Assembly (NCBI GenBank): GCA_002441005.1
Contig: DJWO01000011.1
Coordinates: 167,420-231,419 of the forward strand
Reading direction: 5' to 3'
Origin: Candidatus Aminicenantes bacterium UBA6228
Lineage (GTDB): Bacteria > Acidobacteriota > Aminicenantia > Aminicenantales > Saccharicenantaceae
Length of the DNA stretch: 64,000 nt
The notes under the pieces are model-generated. The model worked only from the letters and a program-made list of their open reading frames with translations. It had not been told where the DNA came from and made no database searches. The number at the start of each line of letters is the position of its first letter. Position 1 is the first letter of the stretch. Positions 1-8,498 of this stretch are shown piece after piece. A program made the position numbers and the translations under genes.

Positions 1-41
1 GGTTATGAGCCCGACGAGCTACCTGACTGCTCTACCCCGCG
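1..41 (-). tRNA. Initiator tRNA-Met (CAT), 5' half, cut by window edge
   Basis: Read on the minus strand from 41 down to 1, the sequence begins CGCGGGGTAGAGCAG and continues through the D arm into an anticodon arm with CAT at 7-5. The opening C (unpaired C1 type) and the GGGCTCATAACC anticodon stem with its run of G:C pairs are the hallmarks of bacterial initiator tRNA. The variable loop, T arm and acceptor 3' strand lie outside the window, so an encoded CCA cannot be checked. It lies 41 bases downstream of rnpB and has its own strong promoter. Confidence 0.9.
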
Positions 42-51
42 ATCAACCAAG

Positions 52-79
52 ATTATATCAAAAAAATCATCTTTGTCAA
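52..79 (-). promoter_or_regulatory. Consensus sigma-70 promoter for the initiator tRNA
   Basis: On the minus strand, TTGACA (79-74) and TATAAT (57-52) are separated by 16 bases. Both hexamers match the consensus exactly. The expected start lies a few bases before the tRNA 5' end at 41. The -35 box overlaps the T-run that follows rnpB. Confidence 0.85.
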
Positions 80-82
80 AAA

Positions 83-452
83 GGCCGGAGCCGGACCTAA
101 GCCGAATTCAGTCACAGCCTGAAGCTGCGGCGGTCATTTGTCTCAACTGTTAATTGCTTAACAGCTTTAGCGACCTACCCACCCCATTGGACGGGCCATC
201 CATCTTTGGGGTTAATTTGGTCTTGCTCCGGATGGGGTTTGCCTTGCCTCTGGAGTCGCCCTCAGAGCGGTGAGCTCTTGCCTCGCCATTTCACCCTTAC
301 CTGACTTCGAGTTGAAGCAGGCGGTATCTTTTCTGTGGCACTTTCCCCCGGTTGCCCGGAGTCGCTGTTAGCGACCATCCTGCCCTGTGGAGTTCGGACT
401 TTCCTCCCCTTCTTCTTCATCAGAAGGAGCGACCGCCTCGCCGGCTCCGGCC
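83..452 (-). ncRNA. rnpB: RNase P RNA, bacterial type A
   Basis: This is the catalytic RNA that cleaves the 5' leader from pre-tRNAs. On the minus strand it carries the universal blocks GAGGAAAGTCCGAACTCC, CAGGGCAGGATGG, CACAGAAAAGATACCGCC, GGTAAGGGTGAAATGG, AAGAGCTCACCGC and CCGGAGCAAGACCAAAT in the expected order. The ends are set by a perfect 12-bp P1 helix: 452-441 (GGCCGGAGCCGG) pairs with 94-83. This gives 370 nt, normal for type A. A T-run follows directly at 82-78. The L15 motif that pairs with tRNA 3' ends reads GGC rather than the usual GGU. The first 85 nt overlap the 3' end of the upstream regulator reading frame. Confidence 0.96.
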
Positions 453-1822
453 ATTATTTTTATACCATATTGTTCTAGCTTTTTATAGAGGTTGCTTCTG
501 GGAGTATCAATCTCTCTGGCTGTCTTAGAGACATTCCAGCCATTAGCTTTGAGTTTGTAAAGGATAAAATTCTTTTCAGCTTCATCCCGGAATTCCCTGA
601 GCGTAGCTGCCTTCTTCATGTCAGGCAGGTAGAAGGCTTGGCCTTCAACTAAGTAATCTGGCAAAGCATCGATGGTAATCACTTCCCGGTCATTCATGAT
701 AATCAGCCGCTCGACCAGGTTTTTTAATTCTCTGACATTGCCCTTCCAGGGGTATTTCATCATAACTTCCAGGGCTTCCGGAGAAAACTTTTTCAGCTTG
801 AAATTATTTTCTTCGGAGAAAACCCGGCAGAAATAGTCAACCAGCAGCGGCAGGTCTTCTTTCCTGTCTCTTAAGGGAGGAACATACAGAGGGACAACAT
901 TGAGGCGAAAATAAAGATCTTCGCGGAAATGTCCTTCTTTCATTTCTTTTTTGAGGTCCTTGTTAGTGGCGGCAATCACCCGGACATCAACTTTGATGAT
1001 TTTGTTTGAACCAACTCTTTGAATCTCCCCCTCTTCCAGCACTCGCAGGACTTTTGACTGGGTCCGCAAACTCATATCGCCGATCTCATCTAAAAAAATT
1101 GTCCCGCCATCGGCCAGTTCAAACTTGCCGGTCTGTCTTTCGGTTGCTCCGGTGAAAGCTCCCTTCTCATGACCGAAAAGCTCACTTTCAATCAGTTCCT
1201 CCGGAATGGCGGCACAATTGACCTGGACAAAATTCTCATCAGCTCTTAGGCTATGACTATGGATAGCTCGGGCTACCAGTTCTTTGCCTGTTCCGCTCTC
1301 CCCCTGTATTAGAACCGTAGCCTTGGTTGGAGCAATTCTTAAAATTTCTTCCTTAAGAGTTTTCAGGGCAGGATGTTCACCAATAATCTGGTATCTTTTT
1401 TCTGCCTTCTTCTTGATCTCCTGAAAAGCCGACCTGAGGTCTCTCGATTCAAGAGCATGGTTTAAACTCAAAATGATCCTATCCCGGTGAAGCGGCTTTT
1501 CCAGGAAATCAAAGGCCCCTAATTTGGTGGCTTCAACCGCCATGGGAATAGTCCCGTGTCCGGAAATCATAATGACTTCCGGGGCCAGCGGCCGCTTTTT
1601 TATCTCGGCTAAGAGGGCCAAACCGTCAATGTCAGGCAATTTTATATCAAGAAGAACCAGGTCTATTTCCGGATGTTCATCCAGACGCTGTCTGGCTTCA
1701 ACTCCATCAGCCGCTTCATAAATAGTATATCCTTCATATTCCAGAATCATTTTTAAGGATTTACGGATATTTTCCTCATCATCGACGATCAGAATCCGGT
1801 TTCTTCTTATTCTGGCGCTCAT
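368..1822 (-). CDS. Sigma-54-dependent response regulator, NtrC family
   Basis: A 484-residue cytoplasmic activator. Residues 9-120 form a receiver domain with the DD acidic pair at 14-15 and phosphoacceptor Asp59. The AAA+ domain has Walker A GESGTGKE (174-181), the sigma-54-contacting GAFTGA loop (221-226) and Walker B TIFLDE (241-246). A Fis-type helix-turn-helix lies near 425-456. It should activate RNA polymerase-sigma54 promoters when phosphorylated. No histidine kinase lies nearby, so the partner and targets are unknown. The start lacks a clear ribosome-binding site. The last 28 residues (from 454 down to 371, stop at 370-368) are encoded by the 5' part of rnpB and are acidic and unlike the family, which usually ends just after the HTH. 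Confidence 0.93.
   Translation of the reverse strand: MSARIRRNRILIVDDEENIRKSLKMILEYEGYTIYEAADGVEARQRLDEHPEIDLVLLDIKLPDIDGLALLAEIKKRPLAPEVIMISGHGTIPMAVEATKLGAFDFLEKPLHRDRIILSLNHALESRDLRSAFQEIKKKAEKRYQIIGEHPALKTLKEEILRIAPTKATVLIQGESGTGKELVARAIHSHSLRADENFVQVNCAAIPEELIESELFGHEKGAFTGATERQTGKFELADGGTIFLDEIGDMSLRTQSKVLRVLEEGEIQRVGSNKIIKVDVRVIAATNKDLKKEMKEGHFREDLYFRLNVVPLYVPPLRDRKEDLPLLVDYFCRVFSEENNFKLKKFSPEALEVMMKYPWKGNVRELKNLVERLIIMNDREVITIDALPDYLVEGQAFYLPDMKKAATLREFRDEAEKNFILYKLKANGWNVSKTAREIDTPRSNLYKKLEQYGIKIMAGAGEAVAPSDEEEGEESPNSTGQDGR
459..464 (-). promoter_or_regulatory. Probable rnpB -10 element
   Basis: TATAAA on the minus strand ends seven bases before the predicted rnpB 5' end at 452, the spacing expected for a -10 box. 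No convincing TTGACA-like box is visible 16-18 bases upstream. The element lies inside the regulator coding sequence. Confidence 0.4.
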
Positions 1823-2126
1823 AAATTTATTTTAACACAATTAACCTGGCTAAAGCTAAAGTTTACCAGCTGTTCAACCAGTAGGTTGATATATTTCGTA
1901 CAGATCTATTTGAGGCCCTGGAACTAAAAGGTATTTTTTACTATTTATGATAATTGTCCTGACTTAGCGGCCAGCCAGCAGAACTGGATGAAGCATCTGT
2001 TCTACCTGGAGAATTTTGCGATCAGTTTTTGAGCTTGGCCAATCCGCTAACTGTCACTAGCCTTAACCAGCTGACCAGGTCAGCTCTCAAGCTCAGGTCA
2101 GCTTATTAAATTTCCCTGGCCTGGTA
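1823..2126. other. Intergenic region between nifJ and the NtrC-type regulator
   Basis: These 304 bases hold no convincing gene. Two dyads are visible. One is AGAAC..GATG aag CATC..GTTCT at about 1979-2003. The other is the perfect inverted repeat listed separately at 2069-2085. Either could serve in nifJ transcript termination or control of the regulator. Neither is followed by a T-run. Confidence 0.4.
2069..2085. repeat. Perfect inverted repeat plus a third half-site
   Basis: AGCTGACC-A-GGTCAGCT is a perfect 8-bp dyad around one base. A further AGGTCAGCT copy lies at 2095-2103. Three half-sites spaced like this resemble a protein-binding operator more than a terminator hairpin. It lies just downstream of nifJ and about 250 bp upstream of the regulator start. 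Confidence 0.5.
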
Positions 2127-5100
2127 TCAGTCTTGAGACAGCTTTTTGTAGTATTCAAACCTTTTTCTGGCTTCTTCTTTGGCTTGAGCAAATAGCTTGG
2201 TGGCCATGTCCGGATAATCCTGAAGGACAGAACGATAACGGATTTCATTTTTCAGGAAGGTTTCATAATCGAGTTTTGGTTCTTTGGAGTCAAGGCTGAA
2301 TGGATTCTTTCCTTCCTTAGCCAGCTGTGGATTGTAGCGGTAAAGAAGCCAGTAGCCAGTATCGACTGCCAGTTTTTCTTCCTGCTGCGATTTGCTCATA
2401 TCAATCCCGTGATTGATACAGGGTGAATAAGCAATGATAAGTGACGGCCCAGGATAAGCTTCAGCTTCCAGAAAGGCCTTGAGGCATTGATTCATATTGG
2501 CTCCCATAGCCACTGAAGCTACATAGACATAGCCATAGCTCATGGCCATCCGGCCGAGATCTTTTTTGCCTGTTTTCTTGCCAGACGAGGCAAACTTGGC
2601 TCTTGAGCCAGTCGGGGTGGATTTTGAAGCCTGACCACCAGTATTGGAGTAAACTTCTGTATCAAGGACCAGCAGATTAACATTCCGATTCATAGCTATC
2701 ACATGATCAAGTCCGCCGTAACCTATATCATAAGCCCAGCCGTCACCGCCAATACACCAGATGCTCTTGTCAACGAAATAATCTTGAAACTCAACCACTT
2801 TGGTCAGGTAAGGATAGGCGGCATCTTTCCTGGCCAGAGCGGCAGGCAGAAGACTTTGAATTCGCTGAGCCAGCTTTTTGGCCTCATCACCGCGCTCATT
2901 CCAGAGTTCCTTCATTTTCTGAAAAGCCTCAGTCAGCTCCGTCTCAAGACCGGCAGCCAGAGCTGCATTCATATTGGCCAGAAGCTCCTTCCTGATAGTA
3001 TCTACCGCTAATCTCATTCCAAAACCATATTCGGCATTATCTTCGAAAAGCGAGTTAGCCCAGCTCGGGCCCTTCCCTTCTTTGTTTTTGGCATAGGGTG
3101 ATACCGGGAAAGTCCCGCCATAAATTGAAGAACAGCCGGTGGCATTAGCGATGATCATTCGTGGACCAAAAAGCTGAGTGGCCAGTTTGATATAGGGAGT
3201 TTCACCACAACCGGCGCAGGCTCCACTGAACTCAAACAACGGGGTTAAAAATTGAGAACCCTTGACCGTCTCAATTTTATTTCCATCCAGCCAGCTGTCA
3301 GGCAGCTTCTCAAAGAAGCTTTCATTATCATTCTGGCCGGCAGCTCTTTCTTCTTCAAGAGGCACCATGACCAGGGATTTTTCCTTGGTCGGGCAGGTTT
3401 CGACACAGACTCCGCAGCCGACACAGTCTTCAATATAAACCTGCAGGCGGTATTTTAAATTTTTATCATTTTTGCTGTTAGCGACAAGAGTAACAAAACT
3501 GGCCGGAGCTTTTTCGAGGTCAGCCGGCAAAACTTGCTTTGGCCTGATGGCCGCATGGGGGCAAACGAAAGAGCACTGGTTGCACTGAATACAGTGTTCG
3601 GGCAACCAGTGAGGAACCAGTTCGGCCACTCCTCTTTTTTCCAGCTTGGCGGTATTGGTTGGAATCCGGCCATCGTCGGGCAGACTGGAAACCGGGATAG
3701 AATTACCCTTAAAATGCATAATCGGCTCAATGACTTTTTTAGCGAAATCATCAGCTTCATCAGGAATCAGCTTGGGAACCGGCGCCGGCCTGGTGATTTT
3801 ATCCGGAACAGGGACCTCTTCCAGGGCTTCCAGGGACCGGTCAACAGCCGTCAGATTCATTTTGACCACCTCATCACCCTTCTTGTGGTAGCTCTTATAA
3901 ATGGCCTTTTTGATCAGATCAATAGCCTCGGCCTCGGGCAAAACACCAGAAATTTTGAAAAAGCAAACCTGCATAATCGTGTTGATTCTGTTTTGCAGAC
4001 CAACTTCCTGAGCAATCTTAGAGGCATCAATATTGTAGACTTTGATTTTTTTCTCAATGATGGTTCTCTGCATATCTTCAGTTAAATGTTCGAAGACTTC
4101 TTCCTTGTTCCAGACTGAATTAAGCAGAAAAACTCCACCCGGTCGGATTCCCTCCAGGACATCATAACGGCCGATATAAGCTGGCTTGTGCAGGGCAATA
4201 AAATCAGCAATATTGACCAGATATTCAGATTGGATCGGGTGTCGGCCAAACCGCAGGTGGGAAATGGTAACCCCGCCTGATTTCTTCGAATCATATTCAA
4301 AATAACCCTGAGCATAGAGATCAGTATTATCACCGATAATGGTGATAGAGTTCTTGTTGGCTCCAACCGTCCCATCCGAGCCATAACCCCAGAACTTGCA
4401 GCGGACTGTTCCTTCAGGCTCAGTTTCCAGAATTGGCCCAACCGGCAATGATTTACCGCTGACATCATCCTCGATGCCGACGGTAAAACCATGAAAGGCC
4501 GGCCCGTTCAGATGGTCATAAACCGTTTTGACCATGGCCGGAGTAAATTCTTTAGAGGACAGGCCATATCGTCCGCCGATGATTTTAATATCTTTTCCGA
4601 CCAGGGCCGAAACCACATCAAGAAAAAGTGGTTCGCCCGGAGCTCCAGGCTCCTTGGTGCGGTCAAGAACGGCAATTTTCTTGACAGAAGCTGGTATAAC
4701 TGATCTTAAAGCAGCCGCTTCAAAAGGCCGGTAAAGGCGCACTTTGACCAGCCCAACCTTATAACCCTGCTTGACGAGATAATTTATGGTCTCTTCGGCT
4801 GTTTCCCCGCCAGAACCCATCATGATTATCAGCCGGTCAGCATCAGGCGAGCCAAAATAGTCAAAAAGATGATACTGACGCCCGGTGATTTTAGCCACTT
4901 TATCCATGTATTCCTGGACAATGGCCGGAGTTGCTTCATAATATTTATTAACCGTTTCGCGGCCCTGAAAATAAACATCAGGATTCTGGGCACCAACCTT
5001 CATCATCGGCTTTTCTGGATTCAGGGCTCTTTCTCTGAAAGCTTCAAGATATTGCGGTTCAAATAGCTCAGCCAGTGTTTCATAAGGAATAAGTTCTATT

Positions 5101-5645
5101 TTCTGAACCTCGCTCGATGTCCGGAAACCATCAAAGAAATGAAGAAATGGAATCCGGCTTTTCAGACTGGCTAAATGGCTAACTGTGGCCAGATCCATAA
5201 TCTCCTGGACTGAACCCGAGGCCATCAGGGCAAAGCCGGTATTTCTGGCAGCCATCACGTCAGAATGATCTCCAAAGATGGCCAGAGACTGACAGGCTAA
5301 AGACCTGGCCGAGACATGGAAAACTGCCGGCAAAAGTTCGCCAGCTATCTTGTACATATTGGGCAGCATCAACATCAAGCCCTGGGAAGCAGTAAAAGTG
5401 GTGGTCGCACAGCCAGCACTCAAAGAGCCATGAACAGCTCCAGCCGCCCCTCCCTCTGATTGCATTTCTACCACTTCTACCGTCTGGTCAAAAATGTTTT
5501 TTTTGCCCTGGCTTGACCACTCATCAGCCATCTCACCCATGGTCGAAGATGGCGTGATAGGATAAATAGCTGCTACTTCCGAGTAAGCATAAGCTACGTG
5601 GGTAGCAGCAGTATTACCATCGATAGCCTTAAAATTTTTAGACAT
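2127..5645 (-). CDS. nifJ: Pyruvate:ferredoxin (flavodoxin) oxidoreductase, single-chain
   Basis: A 1172-residue homodimeric-type PFOR that converts pyruvate and CoA to acetyl-CoA, CO2 and reduced ferredoxin in the cytoplasm. All domains are fused in the usual order. The N-terminal pyrimidine-binding domain has YPITPSSTMGE. Next come the transketolase-C-like and gamma domains. Two 4Fe-4S clusters follow (CIQCNQCSFVCP near 685, CVGCGVCVETCP near 740). The TPP domain has ACAGCGETPY near 810 and GGDGWAYDIGYGG near 970. Length matches the family. A clear AAGGAG site precedes the ATG. It lies 72 bp downstream of recR, after dnaX-ybaB-recR. It is the central catabolic enzyme of the window and marks an anaerobic metabolism. 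Confidence 0.97.
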   Translation of the reverse strand: MSKNFKAIDGNTAATHVAYAYSEVAAIYPITPSSTMGEMADEWSSQGKKNIFDQTVEVVEMQSEGGAAGAVHGSLSAGCATTTFTASQGLMLMLPNMYKIAGELLPAVFHVSARSLACQSLAIFGDHSDVMAARNTGFALMASGSVQEIMDLATVSHLASLKSRIPFLHFFDGFRTSSEVQKIELIPYETLAELFEPQYLEAFRERALNPEKPMMKVGAQNPDVYFQGRETVNKYYEATPAIVQEYMDKVAKITGRQYHLFDYFGSPDADRLIIMMGSGGETAEETINYLVKQGYKVGLVKVRLYRPFEAAALRSVIPASVKKIAVLDRTKEPGAPGEPLFLDVVSALVGKDIKIIGGRYGLSSKEFTPAMVKTVYDHLNGPAFHGFTVGIEDDVSGKSLPVGPILETEPEGTVRCKFWGYGSDGTVGANKNSITIIGDNTDLYAQGYFEYDSKKSGGVTISHLRFGRHPIQSEYLVNIADFIALHKPAYIGRYDVLEGIRPGGVFLLNSVWNKEEVFEHLTEDMQRTIIEKKIKVYNIDASKIAQEVGLQNRINTIMQVCFFKISGVLPEAEAIDLIKKAIYKSYHKKGDEVVKMNLTAVDRSLEALEEVPVPDKITRPAPVPKLIPDEADDFAKKVIEPIMHFKGNSIPVSSLPDDGRIPTNTAKLEKRGVAELVPHWLPEHCIQCNQCSFVCPHAAIRPKQVLPADLEKAPASFVTLVANSKNDKNLKYRLQVYIEDCVGCGVCVETCPTKEKSLVMVPLEEERAAGQNDNESFFEKLPDSWLDGNKIETVKGSQFLTPLFEFSGACAGCGETPYIKLATQLFGPRMIIANATGCSSIYGGTFPVSPYAKNKEGKGPSWANSLFEDNAEYGFGMRLAVDTIRKELLANMNAALAAGLETELTEAFQKMKELWNERGDEAKKLAQRIQSLLPAALARKDAAYPYLTKVVEFQDYFVDKSIWCIGGDGWAYDIGYGGLDHVIAMNRNVNLLVLDTEVYSNTGGQASKSTPTGSRAKFASSGKKTGKKDLGRMAMSYGYVYVASVAMGANMNQCLKAFLEAEAYPGPSLIIAYSPCINHGIDMSKSQQEEKLAVDTGYWLLYRYNPQLAKEGKNPFSLDSKEPKLDYETFLKNEIRYRSVLQDYPDMATKLFAQAKEEARKRFEYYKKLSQD

Positions 5646-5718
5646 AACCGCGCTCCTTATTAATTTTAAATAAATTATTATACCAAAAATTCTCTTTATA
5701 TCGAACCTGTTTTATATT

Positions 5719-6324
5719 TTATTTCTTTATTTCAGTCCGGCCTTCGAGAGCTTTTTTGATGGTCAGTTGATCTGCGAAATCGAGGTCACCGCCAACCGGC
5801 AAGCCCATAGCCAGACGGCTCATTCTAACCGGCAACTCATTAACCAGCTGTAAAATAAGAGCAGCTGTGGCTTCCCCCTCAGTGGTTGGATTGGTAGCAA
5901 TGATCAACTCTTTAAAGTGACCGCTCTTCAGCCGGTTAATCAGTTTTTCCAGCCTGAGTTCATCCGGGCCAATGCCCTTTAGCGGTGAGAGAGAACCAAG
6001 AAGAACGTGATATCTCCCATTGTAGATGCCGGTTTTCTCAATGGAGGCAACATTAAAGGGTTCTTCAACGACACATAGTTGCTCGTCATTTCTTTGCGAA
6101 TCAGTGCAGAGGAGGCAGGGGTCAACCTGAGTAATATTGTTGCATACCGAACAATAAAAAAGGCTATTTTTAACTTGGGTTATGGCTTCTATCAGTCTTT
6201 CGACGTCTTGGGCCGGCAGGCCCAGAATATAAAAAGCCAGGCGCTGGGCAGATTTCTGACCAATGCCCGGGAACTTTCTTAATTGTTCAATTAACTGATG
6301 CAGGGGCTGAGCGTATTCAAACAT
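5719..6324 (-). CDS. recR: Recombination mediator protein RecR
   Basis: A 201-residue cytoplasmic DNA-repair protein that works with RecO (and RecF) to load RecA on gapped DNA. It shows the N-terminal helix-hairpin-helix region (KFPGIGQKSAQRLA), a C4 zinc finger (CSVC..CLLC, about 58-73) and a Toprim domain starting at LCVVEEP. Length is normal. It follows ybaB by 10 bp in the widespread dnaX-ybaB-recR order. Confidence 0.97.
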   Translation of the reverse strand: MFEYAQPLHQLIEQLRKFPGIGQKSAQRLAFYILGLPAQDVERLIEAITQVKNSLFYCSVCNNITQVDPCLLCTDSQRNDEQLCVVEEPFNVASIEKTGIYNGRYHVLLGSLSPLKGIGPDELRLEKLINRLKSGHFKELIIATNPTTEGEATAALILQLVNELPVRMSRLAMGLPVGGDLDFADQLTIKKALEGRTEIKK

Positions 6325-6334
6325 TTCTGACCAG

Positions 6335-6643
6335 TCATAACCCGGGAATTTTCAACCCGCCGGTAAAACCAGCCATCTTTTTGGAAACTTCTTCATCCAC
6401 CCTGGCTGCCGCTTCCCGGCAGGCCGAGACAATCAGATCCTGAAGCATATCAATATCTTCTTGGTTGACCACCTCCGGCTCTAACCTGACCTTCAGGCAA
6501 TTTTTATGACCGTCAAGAGTCACGGTGACCATGCCGCCACCGCTTGAGCCTTCAACTTGCATCTCGGCCAGTTCCTTCTGCATCTTTTCCTGAAATTCCT
6601 GAGCGGCTTTCATCATTTTTTGCAGTTCAGCCAGATTTTTCAT
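6335..6643 (-). CDS. ybaB: YbaB/EbfC nucleoid-associated protein
   Basis: A 102-residue DNA-binding protein of the YbaB/EbfC family, which forms tweezer-like dimers. The N-terminal helix (LAELQKMMKAAQEFQEKMQ) and the conserved GGGMVTVTLDGH strand are clear. A GAGGAG ribosome-binding site lies upstream. It lies between dnaX (15 bp) and recR (10 bp), its standard position. Its exact role is not well defined in the family. Confidence 0.95.
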   Translation of the reverse strand: MKNLAELQKMMKAAQEFQEKMQKELAEMQVEGSSGGGMVTVTLDGHKNCLKVRLEPEVVNQEDIDMLQDLIVSACREAAARVDEEVSKKMAGFTGGLKIPGL

Positions 6644-6658
6644 CGAAGCTCCTCTTCT

Positions 6659-8380
6659 TTATGATTTATCACTATTGGTCTTCTTTTTAACCGCAATCAC
6701 CTGCCCTCTTAAACTGTCCAGGACCGTCTTAACCTTTGGATCCCCGACGGCCAGTCTGGCTTCTGACCTGGCGGCGGTTTCCACTTTTTTGCTTTCAGTT
6801 TTAGGCTTAATCTCTGGAGCAGGCTGCTGGCCTTCATCCTCGATTTTTAATTCAAACTGATGGCCATCAAGTTCAGCCGCCAGCCGTTTAAGATAAGCCT
6901 GGTTTTGTTCGATGAGAACAGCAAAGTGTTTTTTATCCTGGCTGAAGGTAAATTGAATAGTTTTATCTTTGACCTCAACCTTAGTGGCCACTTTTAAAAT
7001 CGGCGCCAGGGCCGGCTTATCCTTCATCAGTCTGAAATAAAATTCATCAGCTACTGGCTGATCCTGGGCAGGAACGCCATTTTTAATCCCAGCCGGCTGA
7101 CCGCTGGCTTTCTGAACATCCGGGCTGCGGACAGCCCCGCGGTTTTTATCGCCAGGCCGGGCTGAGGGGGCAGGATAACCGGCTGCCGGTGATTGATTTC
7201 TGCCCAGGCCCTTTTTTAATTCCTCCAGCTCTCCGACCACCTCCTCGAGAGGTTTGAGCCGGGACAGATAACACAACTTGATCAGCTGGGCTTCCAGAAA
7301 TATTCTGGGTTGAGCTGAATATCTGAGACCGCTTTCACCTTCCTGCAGAACAGTCAAATACCGAAGAAGATCTTCCGGCCGCAATGATTGACCGATGTCC
7401 CTGAGCCGCCCAAGTTCTTCTGCCGGTAAAAAAGCCAGGCCGGCCGGATCTTTAATTATCTTTACCAGAAGAAGCTGGCGAAAATGTTCAATTAATCCAT
7501 TATAAAAATATCTGAGATCATGGCCGGCCGAGACCAGTTCCTCGGTCAGCTTGAAGATTTCTTCACTCTGACCGCCGATGATAGCCTTAGAAAAGTTTTC
7601 GAATAGCCGGTGATCAATTACACCCAGGATTTCCTCTGTATCCCTGTCCTGGACCTTCAAACCGCTGAAAGAAATAACCTGATCGAGGAGAGTTTCAGCG
7701 TCACGCAGGCTGCCATCGGCTGCCTCAGCAATGAGTTTCAGGCTATAGGAGCTTACAGTCAGCCCTTCCCGGCCGGCGATATATTTGAGGTGATTGGCCA
7801 TGTCTTCAGCCGACAGTCTTTTGAAGACAAAATGCTGGCAGCGGGAAATAATCGTTCTGGGCACCTTATGAAATTCAGTGGTAGCAAAGATAAAGATGGT
7901 TCTGGTTGGCGGTTCTTCCAGGGTCTTCAACAGAGCATTAAAAGCATCCCGGCTGAGCTGATGAACTTCATCTATGATAATTACCCGGTAACGGCTGTGC
8001 ATCGGTTCATATTGAACGCTGTCTCTTAAGGTCTTAACATCTTCAATACCCCGATTCGAGGCGCCATCAATTTCAATAAAATCAATCAACCGGTCTTCAT
8101 TGATTGCCTGGCACAGGTCGCATTGATTGCAGGGTTCAGGCGCCGGCCCGGCCTGGCAGTTAAGAGCCTTGGCCAGAATTCTGGCCACAGTCGTCTTACC
8201 TACTCCCCTCATTCCTGAGAAAAGATAGGCATGACTGATCCTGTTTTCTTTGATGGCATTCTGCAGCGTTCTGACTACCGCTTCCTGGCCAACAACCTCT
8301 GCAAACTTTTTTGGACGGTATTTTCTGGCCAGAACCAGATAGGAAGCCTGATTACTGTTATTAATTGATTGATCTGGCAT
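6659..8380 (-). CDS. dnaX: DNA polymerase III subunits gamma/tau
   Basis: A 573-residue clamp-loader ATPase. It has Walker A GMRGVGKT (56-63), the four zinc cysteines C75, C84, C87 and C90, Walker B IIIDEVHQ near 133 and the SRC sensor motif (ISRCQHF). The C-terminal third is low-complexity and rich in K, P and E, as in tau tails. I did not identify a programmed frameshift site for a short gamma form. It is first gene of the dnaX-ybaB-recR(-nifJ) run on the minus strand. Confidence 0.96.
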   Translation of the reverse strand: MPDQSINNSNQASYLVLARKYRPKKFAEVVGQEAVVRTLQNAIKENRISHAYLFSGMRGVGKTTVARILAKALNCQAGPAPEPCNQCDLCQAINEDRLIDFIEIDGASNRGIEDVKTLRDSVQYEPMHSRYRVIIIDEVHQLSRDAFNALLKTLEEPPTRTIFIFATTEFHKVPRTIISRCQHFVFKRLSAEDMANHLKYIAGREGLTVSSYSLKLIAEAADGSLRDAETLLDQVISFSGLKVQDRDTEEILGVIDHRLFENFSKAIIGGQSEEIFKLTEELVSAGHDLRYFYNGLIEHFRQLLLVKIIKDPAGLAFLPAEELGRLRDIGQSLRPEDLLRYLTVLQEGESGLRYSAQPRIFLEAQLIKLCYLSRLKPLEEVVGELEELKKGLGRNQSPAAGYPAPSARPGDKNRGAVRSPDVQKASGQPAGIKNGVPAQDQPVADEFYFRLMKDKPALAPILKVATKVEVKDKTIQFTFSQDKKHFAVLIEQNQAYLKRLAAELDGHQFELKIEDEGQQPAPEIKPKTESKKVETAARSEARLAVGDPKVKTVLDSLRGQVIAVKKKTNSDKS

Positions 8381-8498
8381 GTCTCAAGCTCAATAATTAA
8401 ATCTGGTTTATCTTATCATAATCAGGTTAAAATTCAACCGGAAGAAAAGCCAGTCGGGCAGCCGGCGGGATGGATTTTTGCCAGAAAGAGATTAAAAT

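Noticed and set aside
329..352. TGGCAC..TTGC resembling a sigma-54 promoter
   Set aside because: The spacing is too long, and the bases belong to a conserved stretch of RNase P RNA.
1979..2003. GAAC..GTTC dyad considered as an SOS (LexA) box
   Set aside because: The arms are 14 bases apart, unlike known LexA sites, and no SOS gene is adjacent.
3534..4085. 183-codon open frame on the plus strand inside nifJ
   Set aside because: It is antisense to a highly conserved PFOR region, encodes no recognisable domain and has no ribosome-binding site.
7610..8029. 139-codon plus-strand frame opposite dnaX
   Set aside because: Shadow of the conserved ATPase coding sequence with no domain features.
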